A stretch of 64,000 nt of DNA. It comes from Rhynchospora pubera (Eukaryota; Streptophyta; Magnoliopsida; Poales; Cyperaceae). The notes under the pieces are model-generated. The model worked only from the letters and a program-made list of their open reading frames with translations, had not been told where the DNA came from and ran no database searches. The translations under genes and the position numbers were made by a program. The DNA lies in NCBI GenBank assembly GCA_028095005.1, contig CM051462.1:87927846-87991845 (forward strand), in the 5' to 3' direction. Positions 44,452-54,532 of the stretch are shown here, in pieces (position 1 is the stretch's first letter; every line of letters begins with the position of its first letter).

Positions 44452-44627
44452 CGTATATATAAGATGGGAGATGTCAGTACTAATGGTGTCGCCAGTTGCA
44501 TGGAGACGCCATTACCAATGACGTCGCTCACCCCTGGCGTCTGGACTTTACTATACTTATTAATAGTTTCTCGATTTACTAAATCCATTTATTATTTTAT
44601 AATAATTATTAATAATAAAAAATTCGG
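44452..44627 (-). repeat. Right terminal inverted repeat of MULE-2
   Basis: It is the inverted partner of 14,339-14,516, ending AATTCGG at 44,627 before the CAGCAATTG duplication. The inner edge carries TTATATATAC. Confidence 0.9.
44455..44464 (-). promoter_or_regulatory. TATA box in the MULE-2 terminal repeat, reading towards PMD copy B
   Basis: TCTTATATATAC on the - strand is followed by a GA-rich leader. Together with the matching layout in MULE-1 it suggests that the TIR served as promoter of the captured gene. This is inference only. Confidence 0.45.
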
Positions 44628-44799
44628 CAGCAATTGCTCGCAACAGACGAAACACATTACTCTAGTAAAATTATTTTTTTGGCAGCTCTGATTACATTAC
44701 TAAATCCAAAACCGCCAAATTTCTTATTGATAAGGATTTTCTTTTTTTTTTCTTTTTGTAAAAAAAAATGGGTGGAGACTGGAGGACCCCCAATCCCTC

Positions 44800-45003
44800 G
44801 GGAGCGTATCCTCTGGATGGTTGTAATACAACCATCCAGTGGACGTCTTTGGATACGAGCCGTCTGATTTAATCTAAACGGTTAGATTTTTTCGGGCCTA
44901 TCAATCTTAGTATCATGCACGGAGCATTTATAGCCATTGAGATTAAATCAGACGGCTGAGATCGAACCATCCACTGGATGGCCATCCAGAGGATGCGATA
45001 TCC
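44800..45003. mobile_element. MITE directly upstream of mTERF gene 1
   Basis: It starts GGGAGCGTATCCTCTGGATG and ends CATCCAGAGGATGCGATATCC. Its arms are inverted around a core of GTCTGATTTAATCT, AACGGTTAGA, TTTTTCGGGCCTATCAATC. The same core occurs at 54,864-55,074 and 55,258-55,412. It ends 42 bp before the mTERF start codon, so it forms the proximal promoter or 5' UTR. Confidence 0.75.
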
Positions 45004-45044
45004 TTTCATCCCTTCCGCCGCCAAGCACTTCATGCTCAGTTACT

Positions 45045-46154
45045 ATGAGTATGTCTATGAGCCTTCTTCTGGGAAGACTCCATCACCTCCCTCCATCTCT
45101 TCCTCTCTCTCTCACCCCACCATTCGCCACCCACACTCAAGCGGCATCCCCAATCCCTCCATTCGACGCAGAGTACCTCATCCAATCATGCGGCCTCTCT
45201 TCTGACGAGGCAGTCCGGGCATACAAGAAAATCGAGCACCTCAAGTCCCCTGTAAAACCCGACTCCGTGCTCCGATTCCTGAGACAGATTGGCATCCGTG
45301 AGTCCGACATCCGAACCGCCGTGTCGCGCGACTCCCGCCTCCTCTGCTCCAATGTGGACAAGAACTGGGTACCCAACGTGGCCAAGCTACAAGAGGTCGG
45401 CCTCTCCATTGAAGAAATCTCGAGTATCATCTCCCGCAGCCATTATGTGTTTCGATTCAATTTTGCACCCAAAGTTGATTTCTGGATGGGGGTAGTTGGC
45501 TCGGCAGAGAATTTGTCTTTGGCATTGAAAAGGAGTGCGGCATTCCTCAATATGAACTTGGAGAAGGTTGCTGTGCCTAACCTGTCATTCCTTAAAGAGC
45601 AGTGCGGTTTATCTGCTCATCAGATTGTTCAGCTGATTAGATGGGATCCTAGATTGATCACTTCTAGTACTGAAACTTTGAAGATGAAAGCTAAGAGGGC
45701 TGATGAGTTGGGCATTCCTCGTAAGTCAGGAACTTTTCTGCGTGCGTTAATTGTCGTAAATCATAACAAACAATGCACCATAGATAGGAAGCTGAACAAC
45801 TTGAGAAGACTCGGGTTTTCCCAGGAGGAGGTAGCCGTTATGATTGGTAAATTCCCTTTTTTGTTGTCACTAACAGAGGAGGCGGTTGCCAGAAAAATGG
45901 AGTTTTTGATAAAGGAAGCAGATTGTGATAAGAGTGATATTGTTAGAAAACCAATTTTTCTGACGTACAGTTTGGAGAATCGGTTGATTCCCAGAAACGT
46001 TGTTAGAAAGCTTCTGATTTCGAGAGGGCTTCTAGGGCCAGATCAAACTTATTCTTCTCTCCTGATACCATCTGACAAGCAGTTTGTGGAGAAGTACATT
46101 TTGCCATTTGAACATGCTATTCCTGGCCTCCACCATGCATATGCTGATGCTTAG
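45045..46154 (+). CDS. mTERF family protein (gene 1), probably organelle-targeted
   Basis: 369 residues, intronless, intact. The start is taken at ATG 45,045 (MSMSMSLLLGRL) because the frame upstream runs into a MITE; ATGs at 45,051 and 45,057 are alternatives. The N-terminus is Ser/Pro/Leu-rich without acidic residues (LPLSLTPPFATHTQAASP), like a mitochondrial or plastid transit peptide. Then come mTERF helical repeats: YLIQSCGLSSDEAV, VLRFLRQIGIRESDI, SRDSRLLCSNVDKNW, VPNLSFLKEQCGLS, IRWDPRLITSS, FSQEEVAVMIGKFPFLL, and the C-terminal IPRNVVRKLL and IPGLHHAYADA. mTERF proteins bind organellar nucleic acids and control transcription or intron splicing; the specific target is unknown. Compared with genes 2 and 3 it ends about ten residues earlier, at TAG after YADA. 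Confidence 0.9.
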   Translation: MSMSMSLLLGRLHHLPPSLPLSLTPPFATHTQAASPIPPFDAEYLIQSCGLSSDEAVRAYKKIEHLKSPVKPDSVLRFLRQIGIRESDIRTAVSRDSRLLCSNVDKNWVPNVAKLQEVGLSIEEISSIISRSHYVFRFNFAPKVDFWMGVVGSAENLSLALKRSAAFLNMNLEKVAVPNLSFLKEQCGLSAHQIVQLIRWDPRLITSSTETLKMKAKRADELGIPRKSGTFLRALIVVNHNKQCTIDRKLNNLRRLGFSQEEVAVMIGKFPFLLSLTEEAVARKMEFLIKEADCDKSDIVRKPIFLTYSLENRLIPRNVVRKLLISRGLLGPDQTYSSLLIPSDKQFVEKYILPFEHAIPGLHHAYADA

Positions 46155-46799
46155 CTAGCAACATTGCCGAGATTGAATGCTTAGCAAGAGAATCAACTTT
46201 GGTTGGTCCGGTATAGCAGTTATGATTTGTAGAATGGAGCACGGGGGTTTTTCTGAGGGATCAGGTAGCTTTGCAATAGATATGCAAAGTTATTGTTAAA
46301 AATCCTTCTGAAAAGAGTTCCCAAATTGCCCTTTTCTTTCCCATTTTGTGAAAACAATGGTAAGCAATGGAATATCAGTTTAATATTTTCTAGAAAGGCA
46401 GGGAGGAAAATTATATGGCTATTTTTCTGCTGCTTTGGAGACGCATATATATAAGATTCTTTTTTATTCTTTGTAGGTTTTTATATAAGCTTTTCTGATT
46501 CATTGTAAAAAACTTGTATATTTTCAAAAAGTATAATGTTGGTTCATCTTTAGTATATGCTCCTTTCACTAAAAGTACAACATTGTTGAGCAAAGAGGGG
46601 CAGAGCGAGAACATTCAAAAGGTAATTTCTTTTTCTTTTTCTTTTTGTGTGTTTGTGTGTGTGTTTCTTGTTGGTCAGAAGTCAAAACCCTTTCCTGCAA
46701 CCTTGGGCCACAAGCTTACTTACCAACGAACAACCATGAGTCTCCTTGTGAGGAGACTGAAACTCCACCTTTAACTATCTCACCACCACTCCATTGCCA
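46155..46799. other. Downstream intergenic region of mTERF gene 1
   Basis: The region is AT-rich with a GT-repeat-like stretch near 46,645-46,665. No gene is supported. mTERF similarity resumes near 46,820. Confidence 0.5.
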
Positions 46800-46819
46800 T
46801 TGGCATTCTCTCACATTCG

Positions 46820-47165
46820 CAGGAGGAGGTGAACCTTATGGTTTGTTCGGCCCCTATGTTGTTGGGCTTATCAGAGGAGCTGGTATGCAGAAAAATGAAG
46901 TTCCTGATGAAGAAAGTAGTTTGTGATTCGAAATCCAGTTTTGCTCTGTGCCAGCTTACATAAGTGGCTGATTCCCCGGAACATTGTTAGGAAGCTTGTG
47001 ATGTCTAAAGGGCTTCCGGTGGCAAATAACAAGTTATTTCTATTGTAACTCCAACCGACTAGCATTTTGTGGAGAAGTATATTCTGCCATATGAACATAC
47101 TATTCCTGGGCTCCACCAAGCATTTGCTAATGCTTGTGCTGGAAAAATTAGGATTATTGAATAGT
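46820..47165 (+). pseudogene. mTERF pseudogene, C-terminal third
   Basis: Degraded sequence matches the ends of the intact genes: AGGAGGAGGTG (SQEEV), KMKFLMKKVVCDSKS-like codons, ATTCCCCGGAACATTGTTAG (IPRNIVRKL), GTGGAGAAGTATATTCTGCC, and TGGGCTCCACCAAGCATTTG (GLHQAFA). Several frameshifts and a stop (TTGTAA near 47,043) break it. No N-terminal part is present. Confidence 0.8.
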
Positions 47166-47224
47166 TAAAAAGAGTATCTCAAGTTTATTGTTTTTGTATT
47201 CTTTATGATGCCTTTTAGATTTTC

Positions 47225-47455
47225 TACAGCTATCTTTTTTAAATTTTTGTAGTGCATGGTTAGTCAGCACCATTTTGTGGCAATACCTAAATTGGTTATC
47301 AACAGTTAATTCTATTGAATTTAGTGCTTAATTTCCAGAACTCTATGCTTGCAAGCTGGCATGACTTATACGTGTTGTAAGAAACACTGCTCTTTCAATG
47401 AAATTGCCCATTGTCACAAAAAAAGAAGGAAAAAAGATTTGGCATGAATATCAAC
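47225..47455 (+). repeat. Downstream-of-mTERF segment duplicated at 51,843
   Basis: TCTACAGCTATC... to ...GATTTGGCATG matches 51,843-52,070 with few differences. Further homology continues beyond the LINE (48,494-48,660 with about 52,118-52,345). A segment of the cluster was duplicated before the LINE inserted. Confidence 0.8.
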
Positions 47456-47471
47456 CAGTGAAGTATTATTC

Positions 47472-48450
47472 TTTTTTTCTTTTTTTTTTTTTGAAGGCCA
47501 GGTGGTGATTGCCACGCCGGCAAATTCATTAATAAGAAAAGGTTACAGGGTTGCAAAGGCAAAAGAAAAGAAAAAACTTAAGAATCCTAGCTAAAAGAAA
47601 AAGAAGAGGTAGCAATTAACTAAGAAAAGCAAAGAAACAAGAAGAAAAACGTAAACTAGAAAAAAGAAGAAAAGAAAAGGCAAAGGAGCTAGGTGCCACC
47701 AGTGTGAACTATCATGCCAAAGAAGACCAAGCTGCAATTGTAGAAAAAAATTCTGCAAGGAGTAGTTGTGGCGGCAGGTTTTTGGAGGAGAAAATTCTTC
47801 GATTCCTTTCCTTCCAAATTGACCAAGAAACTGCTGCCCAAATGATGTCCCGGGACGGACCGATAGACATCCTATTTTGGATCCAGAATCGATGGACTTT
47901 CGATAAGAAAACCACGGCAGGCAGGGCGAAATGTGTCGAGATTGAGGTCCAAATCTGCATAGCAAAGTCACAGAGGACGAAGAGGTGCGAAGCTGTCTCC
48001 ACGATACCTTGGTTACAACATTTGCATGCCGGAATCGTCGGCCAGTTCCTTATTACAAGATTTTGCTGCGTGAGAAGTCTGTCCAATAAAAGGATCCAAA
48101 CAAAGATTTTGACCTTAGGTGGCACTTTAATCTTCTATAGTAAGGTATGGTAGGGCGATCTCATCCCAGGATCAGCTAGGATGCCATATGCACTTGCTGA
48201 AGAGTAAACCTCTGTAGAAGTCCACTTCCAGACAACCCGTCGGGTCCTCCTACCCAACTTGTTGACGAGCAGTTGAAATCTTTGAGGTCAAGGATGTCTT
48301 TGAATGCGCTGGATTGTTATGAGCGTGAAGCAAGGTGATGTCTGTAGTACCAAAGAGCAGATTGACGGAAGTAGCCCAGGTGGAGTCAGGTTTTTTTTTG
48401 TAGTTTCCAGAGCCATCTCATGAGAAGGGCTTTATTTTGAATAAAGCGGT
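47472..48450 (-). mobile_element. 5'-truncated LINE with 16-bp target duplication
   Basis: A T-rich run at 47,472-47,494 is the poly(A) tail on the - strand. The flanking CAGTGAAGTATTATTC (47,456-47,471) and CAGTGAGGTATTGTTC (48,451-48,466) match at 14 of 16 bases, fitting a LINE target duplication. The remaining coding part (47,712-48,125, - strand) is the zinc-binding reverse-transcriptase-associated domain (PPKVKIFVWILLLDRL, C-K-C-C, ETASHLFVLCDFA, IWKERNRRIF). Upstream remnants such as NKALLMRWLWKLQKK are frameshifted. The reverse transcriptase core is missing. Confidence 0.85.
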
Positions 48451-48689
48451 CAGTGAGGTATTGTTCATGAAACGATAAAATATATATAAAGTAATTATGG
48501 CTGGAAATTCTTGATTGGACCAGTTGAGGTCGACTGTATAGTTTATGGGCACAGGATTTATGCTGTCAGGATGTCTTAATTTGCTGGTGTGTTGGGTCAT
48601 ATTGGATTTTCAAGTATTGTTTTAGAAATTAAACATTAGTGAGGTGATTTTAGTGACATTTTTAATCGAACAATCTGCAAATCAAGTTT

Positions 48690-48905
48690 TTGTAGTAAGA
48701 TTGACGTGGATTGAAATCCAGTTTACCTTGCTTGGAGAAGCAGCTTATTGTCGGGAACTTTGTTTGGAAGCTTCTGATGTGGGAAAATCAAGAATCAAGT
48801 GAGCAGAGGTTTGTAAACAAGTACGTCCTGCCACATGAACATGATATTCCTAGGCTCATATGCTGACATTTGTGCAGGGAAAATTTGAGATATTGATCAG
48901 TTTTA
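48690..48905 (+). pseudogene. mTERF pseudogene, C-terminal fragment
   Basis: ATCCAGTTTACCTTGCTTGG, GGGAACTTTGTTTGGAAGCTTCTGATG, GTAAACAAGTACGTCCTGCC and CATGAACATGATATTCCTAGG align with the last ~70 codons of the intact genes. There are deletions and frameshifts. The sequence after it (ATATCAAGCTAACTTTC..., 48,903-48,970) is duplicated at 55,079-55,150. Confidence 0.75.
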
Positions 48906-48977
48906 GAGTATATCAAGCTAACTTTCTTGTAGTTGTAGGCTTAGAGTAGTCCCAAAGCCCATAAAATTATCAGATAA

Positions 48978-49130
48978 ACAAAGAGTACCGAAAATTAAAA
49001 AAATAATATTAAATTAATATAATATATTAAAAATAATATCAATATAATAATATTTTTTTAAATAGTATCACAAGATCGGAAACCTAAATTCCGAATGTAA
49101 AATCGGAATCCCGAATTCCGATCTTAACTT
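48978..49130 (+). repeat. MULE-1-type terminal block, left-end orientation
   Basis: CCGAAAATTAAAAAAATAAT through AAGATCGGAAACC and GAATTCCGATCTT is the inverse of the ends at 13,387 and 53,630. It marks one end of a related element. A partner with a 9-bp duplication was not found. Confidence 0.6.
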
Positions 49131-49453
49131 TTTGCGTGCAAATTGCTTTGGCCCATTCAATTCCATCAGGTATTATAATATTGATCGATAGTACAGCCAT
49201 AGTAGGAATATATTACCCTTCGGAACTACATATTGTTGGACCGGGTATTATAATATTGATCTACAGCCTTCGGAACTACATATTGCTGCACTACAGTAAA
49301 TATAGTAATATATGGCATGGAGATGTAGTGTTATAATATTATATTCCTACTATGGTGAAAATACCTCATAGTATATAGAGATAATTAGATTTATGCCATT
49401 ACAAAAAATTGTTAATTTGAAAAGTGTCACTGTTAAATTGGTAATTAGATTTA
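49131..49453. other. AT-rich region with short direct and inverted repeats
   Basis: TATTATAATATTGATC followed by CCTTCGGAACTACATATTG occurs twice (49,172-49,232 and 49,246-49,286). ATTCCTACTATGG occurs in inverted form at 49,177 and direct at 49,342. No gene is seen. Confidence 0.5.
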
Positions 49454-50538
49454 GAGAAAGTTTAATATGCACCATAGTGCATAGGCATTCTGTGCACCAC
49501 GGTCTTTTTCGGGGGTATTTTTGTAAAATGACAAATCTAATTACCAAAAATGACATATTTTAAAAATGGCATATTTTAAAAATGGCATATTTTAAAAAAT
49601 GGCATATTTTAAAAATTTTCCAAAAAAATAGTAATAAATCTCAAATATTGTAAAATTTTGTTTTCTATGAGATTTGAATATGTAGATTAGATTGATTAAA
49701 TTAGATTTGTCAGTTTACAAAAATACCCCTGAAAAAGTCCGTGGTGCACGGAATGCCCTATGCACTATGGTGCATATTAAACTTTCTCTTAGATTTATGT
49801 CACTATAAAAAAGTTTAAATTAGATTTATGTCATTATTATTTTCTAAAAATATAATAATTTCCAAAAATGCAATTCTCAATTTTGTCATTATTTCAAAAA
49901 TTCCTACGCTACCCCTGCAGCGCCGTCCATCTTTTGCTCCATGGCAATTATATGTACTTCCTATTTTCAAATCTACATTGATTTGTTTAAATTTTGTTAC
50001 CATTTTGTTCATATTCTTATACTTCAAATCATTAGGAGACATATGCATAATAGTCAAAATCTTTATTTATTTCAAATAAAAATATAATAAAATTCCTTAA
50101 TAACACATGAATGGGTGAAATTTAATTTTTCGCGTAATTATTTGATTTATGTCATTTGATGACAAATTTAAGATAGGTCAATGTAAAATTGTAAAAGTAT
50201 TTTTTATACATTATTTTAATGCACTTGTGGCATAAGATTAATTGTTACATTTTTACTGTGGCATAAAATTTAATTTTATTAATTTGTAGTGGCATAAAAC
50301 TAATTTATTATTTAGTGAGGATATTTTTCGAATTTCAAATTTTTATAGTGGAATATTTAAAAGGGTAAAATTGTCATATCAATTGACCAATGACAGAAAA
50401 CTAATTTTTACTATTTTGTAATGGCATAAAAATAATTTATCGTTTAGTGATGACATTTTACTAATTTCAATTTTTCGTGCGCATAAAACTAATTAATCCT
50501 AAATATTATCAATATTATATTCCTACTATGGTGAAAAT
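49335..50538. repeat. 28-bp direct repeat bracketing 1.15 kb
   Basis: An identical 28-bp stretch containing ATATTCCTACTATGGTGAAA is present at 49,335-49,362 and 50,511-50,538. The AT-rich DNA between (including a MITE) may be an insertion, or the repeat may be part of a larger duplicated unit. Many degenerate ATGGCATAAAACTAATT pieces lie inside. Confidence 0.6.
49454..49788. mobile_element. Mutator-like MITE (335 bp) with 9-bp TSD
   Basis: It starts GAGAAAGTTTAATATGCACC and ends GGTGCATATTAAACTTTCTC, with ~90-bp inverted arms. TTAGATTTA flanks it at 49,445-49,453 and 49,789-49,797. The interior has TGGCATATTTTAAAAA repeats and no coding capacity. Confidence 0.92.
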
Positions 50539-51135
50539 TATAACACCCGTGAAAGATTAGTGTGGGGGATTGCAATTGAAACAGCGTGATTGGCTTTGTA
50601 AAACTTCTAAATTAAATAAATTAATTGTGGTATAGAACTACAGATACTCAGAAAGAGACCCATCATTGCTCCTGATTGGTACTCGATTCTCTAGAGAACT
50701 ATCATGTGTTGATCAGTTAAAACTGATGCAAAGTTTGAATCCTTTGTTAGTTATAAGACAGGTGGAGACCATGCAAGTAGGGCTGTAAAACGGAACGAAA
50801 CTGATATGTATAACGTAATAAAATTCCATTTCGCTTTCATTCGTTTCCTAAAAGGGAATAATTTTTTATTTCGTTAGTTATTCCGTTCCTTATTTTTCAC
50901 TGATTTCAGGCCTATAATATAAATATATATATATATATATATTTTTTATTTCAGTGTAAGATAAAAAATATTAAAATGCCGATAAAATTTAGGATTATAA
51001 AATGAGCGAGTTATGTAATTTTTCATTATATATCTTTTTTTCTCAAAATATTTTTAAAATTAAATTTATTAATGAATGTACAGTGCATATGTAATTCATA
51101 CATTTGTGGCCGCATAATTTGGACACGTATATATT
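50539..51135. other. AT-rich intergenic DNA with a GAAACG-type element
   Basis: At about 50,780-50,910, GTAGGGCTGTAAAACGGAAC with TTTCGCTTTCATTCGTTTCC and TTATTCCGTTCC resembles the elements at 54,533 and 59,945. A (TA)n run lies near 50,925-50,942. Nothing else is supported. Confidence 0.4.
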
Positions 51136-51841
51136 GTTAGGAACTCAAGTCCTTGTACAATTTTAATTTTTTATTAACAATTAATAAGCATTTAACAATT
51201 GCAATTAACGGATCTAGTCAAACAAACGGTTTAACATTTAAAACAAGATGCGTAGGAAGTTACCTCTTCTAGTATCGTAACTAGAAGGTTCGAACCATTT
51301 GCTTTGGAGTCGGTGGCGTGCTCGTCTCCACCACCAAGTCGCCGGCAACCACCTCGAGTCCACCTAGAAGTTTAACCAAGTTCTAATAGTATGTGCTAGC
51401 ACACCTAGAACAAAGCTAATCCTCTCTTCTATTCCAATTAATCAACTTGTTTAATTAAGTGGAACTAATGCTCAACACATGAGCTCCTATAGAATACGAG
51501 AGAGAAAGCAAGAAAGAAAAAAAACTGATTTTTCTTTTCTGCCATTTTTCTTTAAGGTGGCGGCCAAGAGATGAGCAAAAAAAGGAAAAAATCAATTTCA
51601 TTAGGTTTTTGGCCGAAATCAAAAATCCCTTTTTATACTCCATTTCTCTCTAATTTAAATGTAACTAATTACATTAATGTCATTAAATGGCTGGCCCCTC
51701 AAATGGGCCTAAATGAGTTAATTAATTCAATTAATTAAGTTTTCATTTAACCTATTAAATCTTACATTTAGGGATCCACTTTATTGCATTCCATTCGGGC
51801 TCAATTAGACTTGATAAATTAGGCCTATTTATTTAATATAA
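51136..51841 (-). mobile_element. Possible solo LTR or retrotransposon fragment
   Basis: The left edge is TGTTAGGAACTC. Within, the - strand has GGAGTATAAAAAGGGATTT, a promoter-like TATA box, downstream of TTAATTAA-rich sequence. The right edge coincides with the start of the 47,225-type duplicated segment. No second copy and no target duplication is seen, so the class is uncertain. Confidence 0.35.
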
Positions 51842-51842
51842 T

Positions 51843-52345
51843 TCTACAGCTATCTTTTTTAAATTTTTGTAGTGCATGGTTAGTCAGCACCATTTTGTCG
51901 CAATACCTAAATTGGTTATCAACAGTTAATTCTGTTGAATTTAGTGTTTTATTTCCAGAACTCTATGCTTGTAAGCTGGCATGACTTATGCGTGTTGTAA
52001 GAAACACTCTGCTCTTTCAATGAAATTGCCTACTATCACAAAAAAAGAAGGAAAAAAGATTTGGCATGCTATTATCCATCAGTTCAAATTTAGTTCTCAT
52101 CTTAATGTATAAAGTAATTATGGCTGGAAATTCTTGATTGGACCAGTTGAGGTCGACTGTATAGATTATGGGCACATGATTTATGCTGTCAGGATGTCTT
52201 AATTTGCTGGTTGTTGGGTCAAATTGGATTTGCTGACTGGTCTGTGTTACAAACTATTTTCTAATGATTCATTTTTGTGTTTATATTTCAAGTATTGTTT
52301 TAGAAATTAAACATTAGTGAGGGGGATTTAGTGACATTTTTAATT
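51843..52345 (+). repeat. Duplicate of the 47,225-48,660 segment, without the LINE
   Basis: Blocks 51,843-52,070 and 52,118-52,345 match 47,225-47,455 and 48,494-48,660. The middle parts differ. No mTERF coding remnant lies in this copy. Confidence 0.75.
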
Positions 52346-52440
52346 GAATATCTGAATTAAATATCTCAGAAAAGGCAATTTTATATATTTTTATTTGAAT
52401 ATCTGAATTAAATATCTGGATTAGTGACATTTTTATATAT

Positions 52441-53422
52441 TATTTATTTATTAATTAGTTTATTAATTAGTTAATTAATTAGAAAAATAGATAATATATT
52501 GAAAAAATATTGAAAAAATATGAAAAAATCAGGAATAATTAAATTAAATTTTATATGTAATTTAGTATTTTTTTGGGAAATTAAATTTATTTTTTTTAAT
52601 TAATTTATTTAATTAAAAAATAAATAATTAAGTATAAATTTTTAATTAAAATATAAATTTTTATACCTTATTTAATTAAATGAATTGTACCATTTAGAAA
52701 GGATTATAAATTTTCAGAATTTGCAATGATACAAAGGCATAATCTTTTCAGAATGTTGCAGGGATACAAAGGCATAACTTGAACATTAAAACTTTAAACA
52801 GGCATAACTTTTGACAGGAAGGTCCGTTTGGGACAAACGAGCACATTCCGGAAAGCTGGTGACGAGATCTACACGTTTTACCGGCGTGAAACCCCGTAAC
52901 GACCATTTTCGGAGCAAAAAAACGCTCTCTGGATCTCCAAAATCCACTTTGAAAGTTTGCAAATCTAAAAACCACTCTAAACTACTAAAAAAAAAATTTT
53001 AAATCATAAATTAATCATTAAAAAGAGGAATGCAGTAAATCAAGTGAATTTAGTCTTTCTTCTCCGTCTCGATAAAACATCAACCTCGTGTGATTCCTTT
53101 CTAACGCAATCTAGAAAGTGCTTCCGAAAATCATGAGACTCGACAAGATTGTTTAATATATAATATGGAAATAATATATACAGAGGAAAATACATTAAAA
53201 ATTTCTATTTTAATGTAAATTAATTAAAAATTTATACTTAATTATTTATTTTTTAATTAAATTAATTAATTAAAAAGAAAATAAATTTAATTTCCCAAAA
53301 AAATACTAAATTACACATAAAATTTAATTTAATTATTCCTGATTTTTTCATATTTTTTTCAATATTTTTACAATATATTATCTATTTTTCTAATTAATTA
53401 ACTAATTAATAAACTAAATAAA
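52441..53422. repeat. Large AT-rich inverted repeat (arms ~220-235 bp)
   Basis: 52,441-52,675 is an inverted copy of about 53,205-53,422 (AATTAATTAGAAAAATAGAT / ATCTATTTTTCTAATTAATT, TTTTTTTGGGAAATTAAAT / ATTTAATTTCCCAAAAAAA). The loop of about 530 bp contains ATACAAAGGCATAA repeats and GC-richer sequence. The right arm continues into the MULE-1-type end. Confidence 0.7.
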
Positions 53423-53454
53423 TAAATAAATAATATATAAAAAAATTAAAAAAG

Positions 53455-53630
53455 CTAAGATCGAAATCCGGAATTCTAATTTTAGCTAAGGACGGAATCA
53501 GGAATTTCGATCTTAGCTAAGGTCGGAATCCCAGACTCCGATCTTGTGAAACTATTTAAAAAAATATTATTATATTGATATTATTTTTAATATATTATAT
53601 TAATTTAATATTATTTTTAAATTTTTCGGT
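53455..53630 (-). repeat. MULE-1-type terminal block, right-end orientation
   Basis: AAGATCGAAATCCGG, TTTCGATCTTAGCTAAG and CCGATCTTGTGAAACTATTT lead to ...AAATTTTTCGG. It is the same block as 13,215-13,387 and inverse to 48,978-49,130. Confidence 0.6.
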
Positions 53631-54245
53631 TGGTCGGAGAGGTGCTTGGTTCCGTCCAGATAAGTTTTATAATCTCGTCCATAATTTGTCCATATAATTT
53701 CATGAACAGTCCATATAAGTTTTATAAACTGTCCAAATAAATTTTTATTGATGGACTTGGATCAGACTTCAATCCATACCAAACACAGTCCAGTTCACAG
53801 TTTGTTCAGCATTTTTTCAGTCCAGACCGTCCATGGACTATGCTGTCCACTAGCAGCTCTAGTTTTAGAGTACTAGCAAAAAGATGTCCTCGATATGTAG
53901 GTAAATAAAAAATAAATTGTTGATATTATTTTTTGTTATATATAAATGTTACATGTTAGGCAATAAAAATATGGTAAAATTAATAATTTAGTCTTTCCTT
54001 TTAAATAAATAGCTAATTTGGTAGTTACTTAATTTTTTTAAAGAATAGTCTAACATTGATCTAGACTACTTATCAAATCAAATTACACAAATCAGTGGTC
54101 CATAATTGATATAAAAATTATTGACATCCTTTTATCCGACAAGTTTACTCTTTTTATACAGGTGCTTTATAAGTAGTATAGATATAGAAGTATAGAAGTA
54201 TAGATATAGATATAGATGGAAATTGATTACCGCCATATGTAGTTT
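53631..54245. other. Intergenic, no gene seen
   Basis: 53,650-53,850 contains repeated CCATATAAGTTTTATA / GTCCAGTTCACAGT phrases. The remainder is AT-rich. Nothing is supported. Confidence 0.5.
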
Positions 54246-54491
54246 TGTCATCCCTACCATCGCTAAACAGAAAGTGAACACTTAAAGTAGACAAAGTGAA
54301 CATATATATAGTAATTAAAGTGAACACATACAAACAGATAAGTTCAATAAAAATAAGTTGAATGTGCATATAAAACTCTGAACAGGAGATGACAACACTT
54401 ATTTGTTTGTAAGTGTTCACTTTGATAGTCTATATATTTATCTTATCTGTTTCATGTGTTCCCTTTATATTTAGCGATGGCACGGATGACA
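54246..54491. mobile_element. MITE-like inverted-repeat element (~246 bp)
   Basis: The ends TGTCATCCCTACCATCGCTAAA and TTTAGCGATGGCACGGATGACA are inverted copies with few mismatches. Inside are repeated AAAGTGAACAC motifs on one side and GTGTTCACTTT on the other. The class is not determined. Confidence 0.6.
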
Positions 54492-54532
54492 CAATTAGAG
54501 ATGACACTTATAATTTCTGGATATAGATATAG

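Larger units (their letters stand above)
14339..44627 (-). mobile_element. MULE-2: Mutator-like element with 9-bp TSD, carrying a PMD pseudogene and nested retrotransposons
   Basis: Both ends start CCGAATTTTTTATTATTAAT on their outward strands. They form inverted repeats of ~177 bp with about 16 mismatches, and are flanked by the identical 9-mer CAGCAATTG at 14,330-14,338 and 44,628-44,636. Nine-base target duplications plus long TIRs identify the Mutator superfamily. Without the retrotransposon block (20,861-43,720) the element is about 7.4 kb. It holds a zinc-finger-like pseudogene, two adjacent 188-bp-period arrays, and a PMD pseudogene, all genes reading leftwards. No transposase domain is visible, so it would have depended on a transposase elsewhere. 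Confidence 0.9.

Noticed and set aside
45137..45430. Antisense frames across the mTERF genes (also at 55,628-55,879 and 58,262-58,636)
   Set aside because: Shadows of the mTERF coding frame; the + strand frames carry all family motifs.
48978..53630. A complete MULE with 9-bp duplication
   Set aside because: Flanking nine bases (CAAAGAGTA and TTGGTCGGA) do not match; only the end-like blocks are reported.
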